A DNA stretch of 64,000 nucleotides, taken from positions 1,798,001 through 1,862,000 of the forward strand of contig JAHRHY010000004.1 of the NCBI GenBank assembly GCA_019671135.1, given 5' to 3'. The DNA is from Linnemannia hyalina (Eukaryota > Mortierellomycota > Mortierellomycetes > Mortierellales > Mortierellaceae). Positions 44,924 to 57,749 of this stretch are shown in pieces (the stretch's first letter is position 1; each line of letters starts with the position of its first letter). The translations under genes were made by a program, and so were the position numbers. Under the pieces are notes generated by a model. That model had not been told where the DNA came from and made no database searches. It saw only the letters and a list, made by a program, of their open reading frames with translations.

Positions 44924-47900
44924 CTAAGGAGAGGACGAGCCTCGTCGTTCTCCACCACCTCCTGCAAGACCTACAATACTACCACTGCTACTACCACGAG
45001 ACGATACAAACGGGTTCATGAAACGCGACTTCTTTGTTCGTGACGAAAACGATGACCGTGAGTTGAGTGGCGGTGGTGGTGGTGGCGGCGGCGTGATGCT
45101 CGCCAGCTCGGGGTATGTTGTTGTTGTTGTTGTTGTTGTGATTCCACAGACCCCCGCAGCGGTTGCGATGGAAGCCATGGTGCTGACCGAGGAGGAGGTT
45201 CTCAAGGGTGGTAATGCATCCGCGGATGTAAGGTTGGTCTCGCTATTGTTGTTGGACGACGAGAACCATCCATTGTTGTTGCTACCCCCACTGCCACCGT
45301 TTCCGGATCCAAGAGTGGCAGCCCAGATACCGCTACCGCTAGAGGAGCCCAGTTTTGAGCGGAATCCACGTCTCTTGCGAGTACTACTGTCATTGGTGCT
45401 ACTCGGACTTGCTGTCTCGGAAATTGGCGGTACAGTGGTTGCAGTCGCGCCAAGAGGGGCCAAGGAGAAGGTGAGAGGTGCTTGTCCGACTGGACTGGCC
45501 GAGACTGGTGAGAAACTGCCACCTCCTAGTACGCTTGCAGCAGTCGAGGACAAGACTGGGCCAGCCGATTCTGATTTCATGTGTCGTCGAGTTGCCGTTG
45601 TAGCCGTTGTAGTCACCCCCGCCGTCGCTGCCGCTGCCGCTGCCGCTCCATTCTCGGCCGTAGTCAACAGTCCCGCCGCGGCAGCTGTCTGTCGAGAAGT
45701 ACGAGGTTTAGGAGACGTCACTGGACGAGGCCCAAACAACAATTTGACGCGTTCCATCTCCGTGTTCCAATGCGGCATGCAAAGTGTATACTCAAGTGGG
45801 ACCAAGACGTCATTCTTTTCAATCATCTTGCCCCGCTTGACAGACGACTCAAAATATGGGCCATCACAGAAACTACACCTCTGCGACGTCCGGAGGTAAG
45901 CCTTCAAATGGGACGGCATCAACGGCGGGACGACCATCCCCTGCCGCAAGATCACCCTCGCAGCCAGTTCCATCAGCGTCGGTGGCGAATGAACGGGCGA
46001 ATGGACAAACTCTCGAACAAGCGGGCACCGTTCCAACTTGAGTCGACGCAGGTACTGGAGTTGACCGACTTCGGCGGGGAGGACGGTGATGGGGTTATCG
46101 TCGAGGACGAGGTGTGTCAAGGCCTTGAGTCGACCCAATTGACGGGGTATGCGTTTGAGTTGGTTGTTCTCGAGACTGAGGTGGGTCAGCTTTGTGAGTT
46201 CGCCAATCGAGGGGGGAAGGGTGTCGATAAAGTTACTATTTAGACGAAGGTCGACGAGTTTTGTGAGGAACCGGATCGTGTCTGGGATGGTCATTAGGCT
46301 GTTCTTGGAGAGGTCCAGAAGTGTCAGGTTGCGGAGGAAGCCAATCTCGGGTGGGATCGCACATAGATCGTTGCAGCAACTATTATGACAAGCATTAACA
46401 TATGGATCATAGTTAGTGCTGCATTTGCTTCTAACAACGTATGTTGCGCCAATAAAAACAACGCAAGAAAAACTTACACTTGAAGACAGGTGGTGGATGA
46501 GAGGAGGCGAATGTTGGACGACAGCTTGACGATTCCGTGGGAGCAAAGACCAATGTTGGTCAAACTTGGGAGTTCAGAGAAGGGAATAGGACTCAAATGG
46601 GCGACATCCTCGTCCGGAGCAGAGAGCATCATCATGTTCATCATCATCGCCGAGTTTGCCGTTACATTATGTCCGCCATAGTTAACTCCCGAAGCTGGGT
46701 AGCCCGCGTTTCCAAGACTCAACCGCTTGCCCAGTCGACGAGACGACCGTGGTAACTCTTCCTGTTCGAGCTCGCCATCAAAGTCGTCACCCATATAATC
46801 AACGTCCAAATCCTGTTGAGAAGTTCCATAGCGATCGAAAAAGTCCAGTGGCAGATGAACTACGGTTTCGTCGGTCATGTCCATCCAGGGTCTACCAACC
46901 TCTTTGCCCTTTAAGTACCCACCACCGTCGGTCGTGTATCGCCTCGTGTTGTTGAAGAGCTGACAGCTTGTTGGATCCTGGAAGGCGTGGAAGGTGGGCT
47001 CCTCTGTGAAAAAACTGAATGGGATGTCCTGAGGTCCAGGGCTGGGTGCGCGGTCGGGCATGTCAGCGATTCCCAAGGCTGCCATCAGGTCCATCTTGCG
47101 GTCGCTGGGTCCCTTTAATTCATCGTCAGAATCGTCAAAGTCGTCCTCAAAGACAGTGCTAGCTGATCCGATTAGATCCTGCTGCGACGAAGATTGTCGA
47201 AGGGGATCCAAGCTTAGCGTTGTTGAGGTATGGACGGCCTCAGTGTTGTTTTCTTCTTGTTGTTGATGACTGATAGTAGTCGAATCGTTGTTGGTGCTGC
47301 TGTCGAAGGCTACGTTCAGCTCGTCATCGTTGTTGTTGCTGATTTTGTCGCAGAGGGTGTTGTCGGGTGAAGGCAAGGCGGACAGGGAGAGAGCATGTGG
47401 GTAATGGTTATGGATGTTGTTCAGATGAGTATTGGTGGCGGTGACTGCGGCGGCGGAGATGGTGACGGTAGGCTGAGACAGGTGCGACGCGTGAGTTTGA
47501 CTGGTGATAACTAGGGGACCAAGAGGATCAGTCAAATGGGCGTCCTTCTCCCTGTCCTTGTTGTCGTCCTTGTAGTGGTGGTTGGCTGTTGGTGCTGCTG
47601 GTGCTGTGGCTGATGTGAGCATTAGCGAGGCTAGAGAGCCCAGCCCAGGGTTAAAACAGGCACCTCCTGCAGCCGTTTCATAATCATCACCACCACAAGG
47701 AGCAGCAGCATTAGCAATGGGAGCACAAGCACAAGCAATTGCAGAGATAGGAGATCGAATATTAGACGAAGAGGAGGAGGAGGAGGGAGACGAAGCGGAA
47801 GACGCCATCATCGTATGGTGGTGGTTATTATCCTCCGTGGCCTGGACCTGGACCTGGGCATCCGCTATCAGTGTCGATGACTTCGCTGCCACCTCGGACT

Positions 47901-48423
47901 CCGTGCCAACATCAACCGACGCTTCTGGGTATGGGATGGGATAGGTGTATGGGTATGGGTAGGTGTGGACATTGGGATGCAGATCTAGATCCTGACTGAC
48001 GGCATGCCATTGCAATTTGAATTCAGGACCTTGATTCAGAATCGAGCTCAACGACACAATTTCCGCATTATCGCCATCGTCCTCGTCGTCGTCATCCTGG
48101 CTGGAGACGGACGGGAGCGACAGGTGGGCGGCCATGGATCCAGCCGGTCCAACAAGTCCTCCCTCTCCATTCGCTGTGGGTCCAGTCGCTCCAGTGGCGG
48201 CACTACCAGGGTGGGACCCGTCTTCGGGGAGAGGGAGGCGGTGGTGGGGGGATTGGAGTGGGGTGACAGAGGTGGTCGAGTCTTGACTTTTGAGGAGCAG
48301 TAACCGGTTGGCGATACGCTGACGCCTGGAGGAGGCAGAGGCACTGCACGAATGATCCTCCTTGCGGGCATGGGTGTAGCCAAAGGGCAACCTCGCGTGT
48401 TCTCGAGACACTGATCCGCCCAT
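44924..48423 (-). CDS. large leucine-rich-repeat protein, LRRC58-like core
   Basis: Two exons (46478-48423 and 44924-46379) joined in phase (TTCLQV|CCNDLCAIPPEIGFL), 1133 aa. The first exon is a long disordered region, but starts MGGSVS, a good N-myristoylation signal (Gly2, Ser6) that could tether the protein to membranes. About six LRRs span residues 610-780 (LTLLDLSKNSLMTIPDTI, LVDLRLNSNFIDTLPPSI, LTHLSLENNQLKRIPRQL, LTHLVLDDNPITVLPAEV). After them come PTLMELAARVIL and RCSFCDGPYFESSVKRGKM, then LPLEY-like LVPLEYTLCMPHW. This arrangement of LRRs, ELAAR helix and a cysteine motif resembles animal LRRC58. The C-terminal 300 residues are Ser/Ala/Thr-rich. The precise role is unknown; membrane-tethered adaptor or scaffold is my inference. 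Confidence 0.8.
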
Positions 48424-49484
48424 GGTGTGCGTTCGAAAAGAGAGAGGAGAGAGGCGATATCGAAGTCGTGTAAAGAATAGTAACGAGAGGGAGATATTGA
48501 GGAAGAGAGTGAGAATGGAAGAGTGAAGGGAAGAGAAGAGAAGAGAGAGATTAGAGAAGAGAGAGGAGAGAGAGAAGAAAGAAAAGAGAGAGGAGAGAGA
48601 GGAGAGAAGAATGAAGACGAAGAGGAAGAGGAGGAGGAGGAAGAAGGTAAAGGGGGGACGGACCACAGGCAAATGAGACAACGCGATACACGAAAGCAAC
48701 GGCAAAAGACAAAGAAAAAGGGATGAAAGCAAAAAGACAATGCATAGAAATAATAAAAAACGAGTCCATAAAAAACTGAAGGAGAGCGTGGAAAGTAAGG
48801 TTGAAGCGGAGGAGAGATGTCGAAGGAATGAGTCCAGTCTAGGGAATGTAATTGCAATGAGCAACGTGCTTGAATGGAACAACAGCAATGGCGACAGCTA
48901 CACCGGTAACAGTGAACATGGACAGACGACGAATAGACAAGGAAGTTACAAAGAAAAGAAGACAAAGGGGGATTTTAGATGGAGGTCGGGAACAGGGGCC
49001 ACAAAGAAGAAGCCAATAAGGACAACGAGGGAAACAAAGGGGGAGAGAGAGAATAAAAAGAATGAAAGTAAGAGGATAGAAAGAGAGGGAGAGAAAGACA
49101 AGGGGTGTGCTACAAGGTTAAGGAAAACAGCAACAGCAACAAAAACAACAAGAGCAAGAACAATAACGAAAAGAGGAGCGACAAGAAAACAAACAAACAG
49201 CACAAACGCGGTAGCAACAACGACAACGACCAAGCAAACGAGGGATGGCTGGCAGGACGAGAGAATGCTTTTAGTTCATGTTTGCTGAAGCTAGCATCGA
49301 TGTTTGTCGAGGAGTGAGGGAGAAGAGGAAGGCTGAGGAAAGGGAGGAGGACTAATCATGGACATGGGTGGCCATTAGCCGACAGTACGGAGACAGAGAG
49401 AGAAGGGTAAAATGAATGGCAGAAAGAAAGAGGATGCGATTGAAGGAAGACAAAGGCTAGAAGGAGGAGGGTGTGATGGTGATG

Positions 49485-49508
49485 GTGGTGGTGGTGGTGG
49501 TGGTGGTG
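49485..49508. repeat. GGT trinucleotide array
   Basis: Eight uninterrupted GGT units (with GATGGT just before) in intergenic DNA. No evidence of a coding role. Confidence 0.8.
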
Positions 49509-50108
49509 AAAAGGAGTGTATTGCCTAGCACATCTGCCTGAATACGAAATCAAGGAGGTGTCTCTTTTACTTTTTTCTCGGGGAAGGGGAAGAGGGTGGA
49601 TGGATTCAATTACATCTTTGAAGAGAAAAAAGGGGGTTGTTGTCTTATTCAAGGGAATATGTATGGCCCATCCATCGCCCATGTCATCCATGTTATGCAA
49701 GGGGGTGACAGGAAAAAAATCAACTCGATAGAATGGGCAAAGCATGGATGAGAGTGAAAGGAAACTTTTTTTTCAACCTTCCATGGTCGTTGTGTTACAA
49801 ATGCATTCCCATGGAGGGTCTTGTCAAACACCTACCCGCTGCCCCACACAGCAATAACTGAGGACACGACATGGAAGTAAAACAAGGAATGCATAGCAAG
49901 GACAAGGCATTGAAGGGGAGATGTGAGACCTTCATTACACCAGGCTACATTCGCAAACCATGGACATTGCAGTTTCTTTTGACGCGTCGATGTGTGCGGA
50001 GTGAATCCCGTGCCATTTCAGCCGTCGCGTGATGGCGCACCCAATCCGCTGCGGAGTAAAAAAAGTGTCGAGGATCAAATGGATGGAGAAGGAGAATGGT
50101 ATTGAAGA

Positions 50109-50256
50109 AATAAGAAAGTGAGTGTGGATATTTCATAGACGACCATACTCTCATCCATCGCCCGAAAGAATGATTGACGGTCAAAAGACGATCCATCCCC
50201 GTCCAGGTACCATCACCCTCCTTGTATCTGATATTGATGTTGATCACTCCCCCATC
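50109..50256. repeat. dispersed element, copy B
   Basis: Partner of the element at 16930-17085; same order of shared blocks (AAATAAGAAAG, GTGTGGATA, GACGATC, ACCATCACC, GATATTGATGTTGATC). This copy lies within a longer minus-strand open frame (to 49945), preceded at about 50288 by CCCTTCAG, a plausible acceptor. It is therefore the better candidate if the element is coding. Confidence 0.6.
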
Positions 50257-51641
50257 ATAAGTAATGGTGGTCTTTGTGCCCCTGAAGGGTCAGAATCACA
50301 AATAAAAAAACGGTTGTCCTGGAAGATATAATTTCAAAGCCAACAACCACGCTCATTCGCACCGCCTGCAGTTTTCATGGTGAATGGCAATCGCAATAAA
50401 ACAGCAAAAGAGAAAGCAGTATGGATGTAGAAAGGACTGAAGAAGAGAGGCAATTGGCAAGGGATGGAAGGAAAGAAAGTATGATGGATTGGAACAAACA
50501 TGTGCACAAGTCCCAGGGTTTTTAGTGGGACGCGTTTAATTCCGCGCTTTTTCTTTTATCTTGTTGATCTTGACTTGAAGGTACAGATGCATATAACAGG
50601 ATGTCCGTGTAACATGTTCAATTGTCCGAAGTGATCAGAGTGACGGATGGAGTTTTCCCTTGGATACTGTCCGTGTCCGACATAGATGTAAAAGGGCCAT
50701 TGGGATAGAGAGTGGCTTTGTGAGATGGCGAGAGATGACCATCTAGGTGGGGTGGTAATACATGTAGTGAGATACAACATTTTTCCCTCCCCCACCGCAA
50801 AGGGAAACCATAAAAAAAAAGAGATCCAGGGCATACTGCAAGACGACAGGTGTGAGCAATGAGGGAAGAGAAGAGGGAGGGAGAGAGAGACAAGAAGACT
50901 GAAGACAGAATGACTGACAGAGAGAAAGGGAAATCAACCAATGGTATCGAAGCTTGCAGAGTGTACTTGGGCACAAGGTACCTTGTTGCCATCAGGCCTT
51001 GTGGCCCGACTTTTTGTGTGGGAAAGTTGGGCCCTCCTTCCTTTTTGAGACACGTCCCTTGTTCCTCCAGCAAACACACCTGTGAACAGAACAGTACACT
51101 CACAAACACTACACACACACACACAAGCATGACCAACCTGTTCTTTTTTATCTCTTCTCCTCTTCTCTCTTCTCTTTCTCTTTCTTTTCTTTTCTCATTT
51201 TCTTTCTTTCTCTCTCTCTTTTCTGGCTGGGTCCTGTAGATCTCATTCCTTCCTCACTCTCTCCACTCTCTTCCTCTCATTCACTTTTGTACTCATCAAT
51301 CGCTCTCACATACCTCGGTCTCATCGCTTCTCGCTGACACACCCACCTCGGCCACAAAAAAACAACAACACCAACAACCACACCCTCACTCCACACTTGT
51401 ATCCACGCCCATTTTCTTCATTCATACTCCCATTTTCTATTTTTTCCTCTTTATCATTTTTAACTCTCGCCTTTATCGCAAAGAAGCCTAATACTTTTGC
51501 TAATCGCTGCTGATGCTTGACTGCGACGACAGCATCGCCCTCGTACACGTACAGGACCAACCAAGTAAGGCGCTTTTTTCTCTCCCCTTCCTTGATATAC
51601 TGGAGTCGATTCAGCAAAGCAGGAGCAAGGCAGCAGCCATC

Positions 51642-54224
51642 ATGGAGGAAAAAATGTAAACAGGAACCAGCCTATTTCCGGGTCACATTCAACTCGTCGG
51701 TAGGAGGTTCACCCCTCTCATACTTTCGTCTTTTGCTCGCTCAGGAGGGAGAGAAAGAAAGAGAGAGAAAGAGAGAGGGAGAGTATCACTAATGTATTCT
51801 TTGTTCAACACATATTCTCCGAACCAATCGAGAAGACAATGGATCAAGCAGCACGAGTCGCTTTATTTTTCTGGGTGGGAGAAGAAAGAATGGGTGAAAG
51901 AGAACGATGATGACTATACATCGAGCAGATGACACACGAACACGATTTGGGTTCAGTCCCCAGTCGCCGCAAGGAAAGGAAACAGCAAGGGCAGCTCTCT
52001 CTGGATCCTGGACACACATAAGTGAATGTAGAGCGATCACAAACCAGGCCAGACGGATATTATATTTGTCTCTCTGCAACAAACACTCGCTGTACTTTGC
52101 GCAGATACTCATCCTTCATTCATCGTGAATCGTGAGCAGGGGAACCCAACATTTTTCCCCCTGGTTGGTCACTTCTCACCAGGACACCAGGAAAGGGTCA
52201 ACCACATCGTTCATTCTAACCTCATTTTGTTCGTTATACTTTTTTTTCCTTTTCTCTTTGTAGCTAGTGGGAGCGACTGGACATCGAATTTTGTTGCAGG
52301 GACAATAGGAGGTATGCTACTTACTCCCTTGCACAACAAGAATAAAAATAATAAGCAAAAAGCACACAGGGCAGGAATGAACGGAATCAGAGCTAATGTC
52401 AAATGCCTTTTGTTCATCACACTAAAAAACTTCTCTCCTCTTTCGTCATTCACTCATTCCGAAGGCATCGCGGGTCTCTGTGTAGGCCATCCATGGGGTA
52501 TGTATCTCAATTCGTCGATCAGCACTTCCTTTAACTTTTTTCAATTGCGTGGTTGAGGACCTTTGCTAATTGATGACTTTTTGTTTGTTTTCTTGCGTGG
52601 ACGAACAGACACTGTCAAGGTTAGACTACAATCCAAGGAGCTCGCGGCCAAGTACTCAGGGACATGGAACTGTTTCTCCACGATATTGAAGCAGGAGAAG
52701 GTAAGAATAATAGTCAGTAGGTGGATCTGTTGAAAGAAGGAAGGCTGCTTCTCTTTTATTGTTGTGTTTGTTCTTATTTTCTTGATTCCCTGCAGGAGTC
52801 AAGATGTGCAGACACATGTCCAACTGGCATAAGAGAGAAGACAAGACCGTAGGTTGCACAATCAGGACAAGGAGGAAAGCGGAACTAATCCTTCTTTTTC
52901 TATCTTCTTTTCCCTTTCTTTGTTTCTTCCTCTAGGTGAAGGGGCTTTATAAGGGCATGGTAAGTTTCCCGACCATCTCATCCTTTATGCTCCAGTTGTG
53001 TGAAGTGTATCCGTGTGTCGTTTTCCTATGACAGATCGACTGACCTTGAAAATTGGCTTCTTTTACGCCGCCACTTTTATTTCACACTTCACAGGCTTCT
53101 CCAATGGTAAGTCGTGAGCAGGTGACCACTTGCCTCCTATTGGACAACGCTCCTCCTTCTCTCCTGCTGGGTCTCGAACTAGAATCATTAGAACGTGGAG
53201 AAATACAAGCAGGTCATCATTGTACTCAACTTTGTTACCTTCTTTTTATATTACGCTCTAGGTCGGAGTCGCATTGGTGAACGCGTTGCTGTTTGGCGTC
53301 TATGGATTCTTCATGGATATTCAGATGAAAAACCCTGGGGATGATCCGACCCTCATGCAGATCTATCTGGCTGGCACAGGATCTGGCATCGTCAACAGGT
53401 ACGCCCTTCAAATACTTTTTTTTTTCTTTTTGACTCGCAGGACTGGTCATGTTTGCAATGTTCATACACATACGCTCAACACTAACATCCTCCTTTTTTC
53501 CTCATTTTTTTTCCGGCCGCAAAACAGCTTTATCAGTTGCCCGATGGAATTGTCAAAGATTCGACTTCAAAATCAGGATCAGGGCGCAGGAATGGTGAAG
53601 AGTGGCAGCAGTGGTCTGGGAACAACCTTTTACAAGGGACCCATGGACTGTTTCAAACAAACCTATCGCCAAGGAGGCATTCGCGCCTGTTATCGTGGAC
53701 TCTGGTCCACCATCCTCCGAGAGACCTCCTACGGACCCTATTTCTTGAGCTACGAAATCTTTTGCAGGGCGTTGACACCAGAGGGCCAGCGGACTCAGGA
53801 TCTGTCGAGTGGACGGTTGGTTGTTGCGGGAGGGTTTGCAGGTATCGCTGGATGGCTCAGTACTTACCCTACAGGTGCGTTTCACTCTGCCAACACAGTT
53901 GTTTACAAAACAGCCTTTTTTTTTTTTTTTTTTTTGAATGGAACAATGTCAAGTTAACTCTCAATCCCCCAATCCATAAATGCAATAGATGTGATCAAGA
54001 CAAGAATTCAGGCACAGCACGACTCGCTACCGAAATCGCAACAGTTCAAGGGCGTATGGGATTGCACAAAGCACATGTATAGAGAAGAGGGCTTCCGGGT
54101 CTTTTTCAGGGGTGTCAATGCCACCATCATCCGAGCCTTCCCTTGCAACGCCGCCACCTTCTTGGTCTACTCCCTAGCCTTGCGCGCCTTGATGCCCGCC
54201 TCGCCTGAGGAGGCTTTGGCATAA
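51642..54224 (+). CDS. mitochondrial carrier, SLC25A29/45-like
   Basis: Inner-membrane solute carrier of three mitochondrial carrier repeats. Preferred exons: 51642-51655, 52268-52311, 52465-52497, 52609-52700, 52936-52959, 53095-53106, 53262-53398, 53528-53874, 53989-54224; 312 aa, the normal family size. Signature motifs, each built across introns: HPWDTVKVRLQ, CPMELSKIRLQNQDQ and YPTDVIKTRIQAQ, with GLYKGM, CYRGLWSTILRE and FFRGVNATIIRAFP as the matching ends. CPMEL in repeat 2 and YPTDV in repeat 3 recall SLC25A29 (basic amino acids, carnitine-like) more than carnitine carriers with a GE-type motif, so the substrate may be a basic amino acid or acylcarnitine. Exons 5 and 6 are only 24 and 12 nt. 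The first exon (MEEK, 610-nt intron) is inferred and less sure; the second acceptor could be 52264. Confidence 0.87.
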
Positions 54225-54555
54225 AATTATTTTCTTTGCTTTTTTTTGTCCTTTCCCCCTCTTTCAGACTACCTAAAAATGTATTGTACTTCGAAAATAG
54301 AGATATCCTTTCATTTGTTACCACAGATGTTTTCTGCCTTTTATTGTGACAAAGTGATCGAAAAAGCACAAGATTTACGAAATGCGAAAAAAGGAAGGAG
54401 AGATTAAAAATACATAGCAGAGTGGTTGTTCAGGTGTAGCTCGTTCCTTTACTCAAAACCATCTCAAAGAAAAGCTGTCCAAGACGCAATACACAAAAGA
54501 GAACGGGCGAGAGAGGGTGAGTGAGAGTATTGAGTGAGGGCGCCGCATAAGAAAC
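54225..54555. other. convergent 3' region between carrier and MND1
   Basis: AT-rich 3' sequence with AAAATTATTT after the carrier stop. No gene seen. Confidence 0.45.
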
Positions 54556-55974
54556 TCAAGGAATAGTGTCGAGGTCCTCGGGGATGTTGAAGTTGCGGTT
54601 GAACTCCTGGCGGTCGACCATAAACTTGTCTACACAGTATGACTGGAACGTGAAGATGTTCTCTATCCAAATCGAGGCGGAATATGTGAGGTGTCAGAAA
54701 CAGTTATAAAGGGAGCGGCTATACAAACAACTGCAATTACTCTTACCAGTCCATCGATTGGTGGCGTCCTTTGCGATTTGCGAGTATCTCTCTAGATGAA
54801 CATATGAAACGAAGTATAGGTTAATAAGACTTTTACGATAAGCCGAGTTTCGTCCGCACAAAGCCCACATGTCAGTCAGTCCGCCTGCCAACTCATCCGC
54901 CTAAACCAAATGTCCTTACTTTGAGCCTCGATCAAGCTTGGATCGTTGTCACTATACTGCTTGAGCTCCTTTTGGTACTGGGCGTCCAGTGCCTCAGCCT
55001 CCTGCAACTGCTTGAGCATCTCCTGGCGTTGTGCCTATTACGCATCGAAAGGAGGACGAGGAAGAGTCAGAACGCAAGAAATTTACAGTATCAAATATCA
55101 GTCCAAAAAGAAAAGAGTGCACTAAATGCCGATCAGAACAAGGGACCCAGAGTCTACTGTTCAAGAGCATGCACAGGTCCTCAAAACATATTTCCTTTGA
55201 TCCCTTCTCTTTCCTGAATAACGAGACACAATTAAAATGTCAACTTGCGGATGGTTTTGTGTTACTTACGTTGTTTTGACGGCCTCCGGCAGCCTCCTGA
55301 ATCTTACTCTCCAGGTCTGCATTGGCTGTTTCAATCCTGTTCATTTCAGCCTCCAAGTTCTGAAGTTGTGCGTTTTTCTATCAAATTTTTGAACGTAGTA
55401 AATAATACAGCCCGTTATTATTGTCGTCCGCTTCACCCGTTATCATGCAAACAAAGTCTCAATGTTCCTGACCACAGCGGCATGCATGTTAACGGTAGTC
55501 TACATAAATAGTCAGCCAATCTAAGCAGGATGACCGTTTTCATTCTTTCCCCCTTCCTTCCTTTCTTCCTCATCATCTTTTCCACTCTCTCCCCTGTCAC
55601 TTATGTACGGTATTGCGTTCTTACTGCTTGTTGCACTGCGCTGGGAAAGGACCAATAGAAGTTGGAGGTTCCAATCTTCTCGACCGTCACCAATCCATCA
55701 TCGACAAGAGACTGCAAGACATCCTTCACAGCCTGCTGAACTATTACGCGTCAACCATAATACAAAGAGAAGGCAGGAAGGCAGAGTAGGCGAGATTAGT
55801 GAACAGTGTGAAAGAGTGCGATGGTGGGTCGCACGCGGAAAGACAAATCGACAGAGTGAGAGAGAGGGGAGGGGAACGTGAACATGAAGGAGAAAGTATG
55901 ACGGAATGAGGGAGCAGGGATATGATCATCAACGCATATATCGTCAGATTTTCAGATCCGGTTGATCCGAGACA

Positions 55975-56027
<53 letters not shown>

Positions 56028-56668
56028 ATTGTTCCAAGAGGGGATTGATTTCGATTGGTCCAGACTAGATCTTTTTGTTTGTTCTTCGTTGACGAGAAAT
56101 GAAGGAAACGCAAAACTTACCAATTCCTTTCTCTTTGGGCACAGTCTTTTCCAGTTCTTGGAGTTTATGGAACGTGAGCTACAACAACGAATAACGAAGG
56201 GATAGAACACAAGCAAAGAAGGCAAACAAAATAACCAAAGAGAAGTAGTAATATTAATAAAGTGTCCTTGCGGAGATAAAACAGGTCAAGAACTTAAAAC
56301 AAGGGGAAGAGGAAGGGGAAGCTGGGGAGTGATCCTCTTACTGTCTCGTGAAAGTAATCCAAAAGCCGTGTGCGCTTCTCTGCTGCCGAAACGCCCTTTC
56401 GTGACTATGTGGAAGAATAGAAGAAACGTTCAGAGTAGGTGGGGAGAAAGAGCGAGAAAAAAAAAGTCGATAAGACGACGACAAAGTGGCGTCAGGAAGG
56501 AAAGAGGGGTGAGAGAGTGTAGCGTTAGCAAAGCAATGGAAGTCTCGCTTCTCTCTGTGGGAATCTGCATGGAAGGAACGAGGTTGCATTCCGTTCTCGT
56601 GGATGACCGTAGCTGGCTCTTTCTATTTGTTCTTCCTGTCGTTGTTTCTCGTTTCCTGCACTTGCCAT
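54556..56668 (-). CDS. MND1: meiotic nuclear division protein 1 (Mnd1)
   Basis: Subunit of the Hop2-Mnd1 complex, which helps Dmc1/Rad51 strand exchange in meiosis. Exons: 56666-56668 (ATG only), 56342-56404, 56121-56178, 55625-55740, 55270-55377, 54920-55034, 54747-54791, 54556-54662; 204 aa, against 205 in human MND1. Landmarks: SRKGVSAAEKRTRLLDYFHE (winged-helix start), VQQAVKDVLQSLVDDGLV, KIGTSNFYWSFPSAV, the coiled coil NAQLQNLEAEMNRIETANAD, a second coil around QEMLKQLQEAEAL, and the C-terminus ENIFTFQ ... FNIPEDLDTIP. The first exon would be a lone ATG in CAACCATG with a GC donor (ATG|GCAAGT); it restores the family's usual MS-R/K-K start, and no ATG|GT is found nearby. Intron 3 contains a GTTGTC array. 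The gene implies a meiotic cycle. Confidence 0.92.
55978..56028. repeat. GTTGTC hexanucleotide array in an MND1 intron
   Basis: About eight tandem GTTGTC units lie within the intron between MND1 exons 3 and 4. Read on the sense strand the array is GACAAC. It does not affect the coding model. Confidence 0.85.
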
Positions 56669-57749
56669 GGTTGTTTCTTGCTTGGTCGGCGGTGATTCTT
56701 GCTTGGTCGAAGGTGAAGGAATGAACGCGAGGGAATGAAAAAAAAAAAAGTCATTGAAGTTTCAGGGATAGGGATTGTTATTTTGGTGGCAAACCAAAGC
56801 AAAATGAAATCGGACTGCCTCTGAAGATTTGCTGCATGAAGTGGACAGTGCAACAGGGGGTTGGAGCCTCGAGGCTCAAGATCCAATTGCGATATAATAA
56901 TAGCAGCTGACTGGCGATGATGATGGTACGTACATACGCATACTCTCAAGAATCATGTTCTCATATCCGACATGACGTCGTATTTAAATTGACCTGCCTG
57001 AGTAAATGACAGATGGGTGATATAGTACCGCCTTACAAAAGAGCTGATTCTCACTTCATCGCCACCACCACCTTGACCTGCGTCTGAACTATGCAATCGA
57101 GAGGAAGGGGGGGATGACATACCACGGTAAGAAATAGAAAGAGAGACATACTATGCAATGTAGTCTCTGCCAGGGAAGGGACAGAGAGAGATTGGCAGAG
57201 ACCGATGCACATCTCCTGGATCGCCTCCAACACAGTGCTGCAAGATCAACACCCCTTGCACGGAGTGTGTCTCGTCTGTTTGTGTTTTCTTTGTGTTTAC
57301 CATTTGTGTAATGCATTGCGTCTATCCCAACTCAGACGATCGTTGAATTCATAAAAAGGAAGCTCCTTTTTTTTGTTTTGTTTTCGTTTTCTTTTCTTTC
57401 TTCTCTTCATCTTTTCATTTCACTCGTTTCGTTCTCACGTTCTCCTACTCACACGTCCACCTCCTTCTCGCCATCACTCTAACTGAACTCTCGCACTCAC
57501 CCACCCTCCTTCGCGCTTTTCTCTCGGACGACGCAAACTCGGACATATCATTCCCCCTTTTCAAGCGTTGAATGCAATTGAAGTCGGCTCTTTTCTGCTC
57601 TGCCCATCAATTCCTACCTTCTACAACCACCGTCCCATCAACAACGTTCACCCTACTACTACTACAACCACACGTTAGCACATCACCATCATTACCCGGT
57701 GATAATCTACCCTCGCCCACAGTACACATACGACTCACACATAATCATA
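56669..57749. other. divergent promoter region, MND1 / phosphopantetheinyl transferase
   Basis: About 1.1 kb with a homopurine/homopyrimidine block (57360-57470) before the transferase start. TACGTACATACGCATAC at 56930-56945 is a short purine/pyrimidine alternation. No gene seen. Confidence 0.45.

Larger units (their letters stand above)
48424..51641. other. 3.2-kb intergenic region, divergent promoters, purine-rich
   Basis: The longest gene-free stretch of the window. It starts with an almost pure GA block (48480-48660), continues with A-rich repeats (AACAGCAACA, AAAACAACAAG types, 49120-49240), a GGT array at 49485-49508 and the dispersed element copy B at 50109-50256, and ends with a CT-rich leader (51150-51330) before the carrier gene. 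On the minus strand, 50290-49945 is open for over 100 codons and includes ININIRYKEGDGTW and KYPHSLSYF; this is a possible but unproven small gene. Confidence 0.45.

Noticed and set aside
45018..46243. Long plus-strand frames opposite the LRR gene
   Set aside because: Shadow frames of Ser/Ala/Thr-rich coding sequence; the LRR frame on the minus strand explains the region.
55978..56028. GTTGTC array as a CRISPR-like or regulatory array
   Set aside because: Uniform hexanucleotide microsatellite without spacers, inside an intron.
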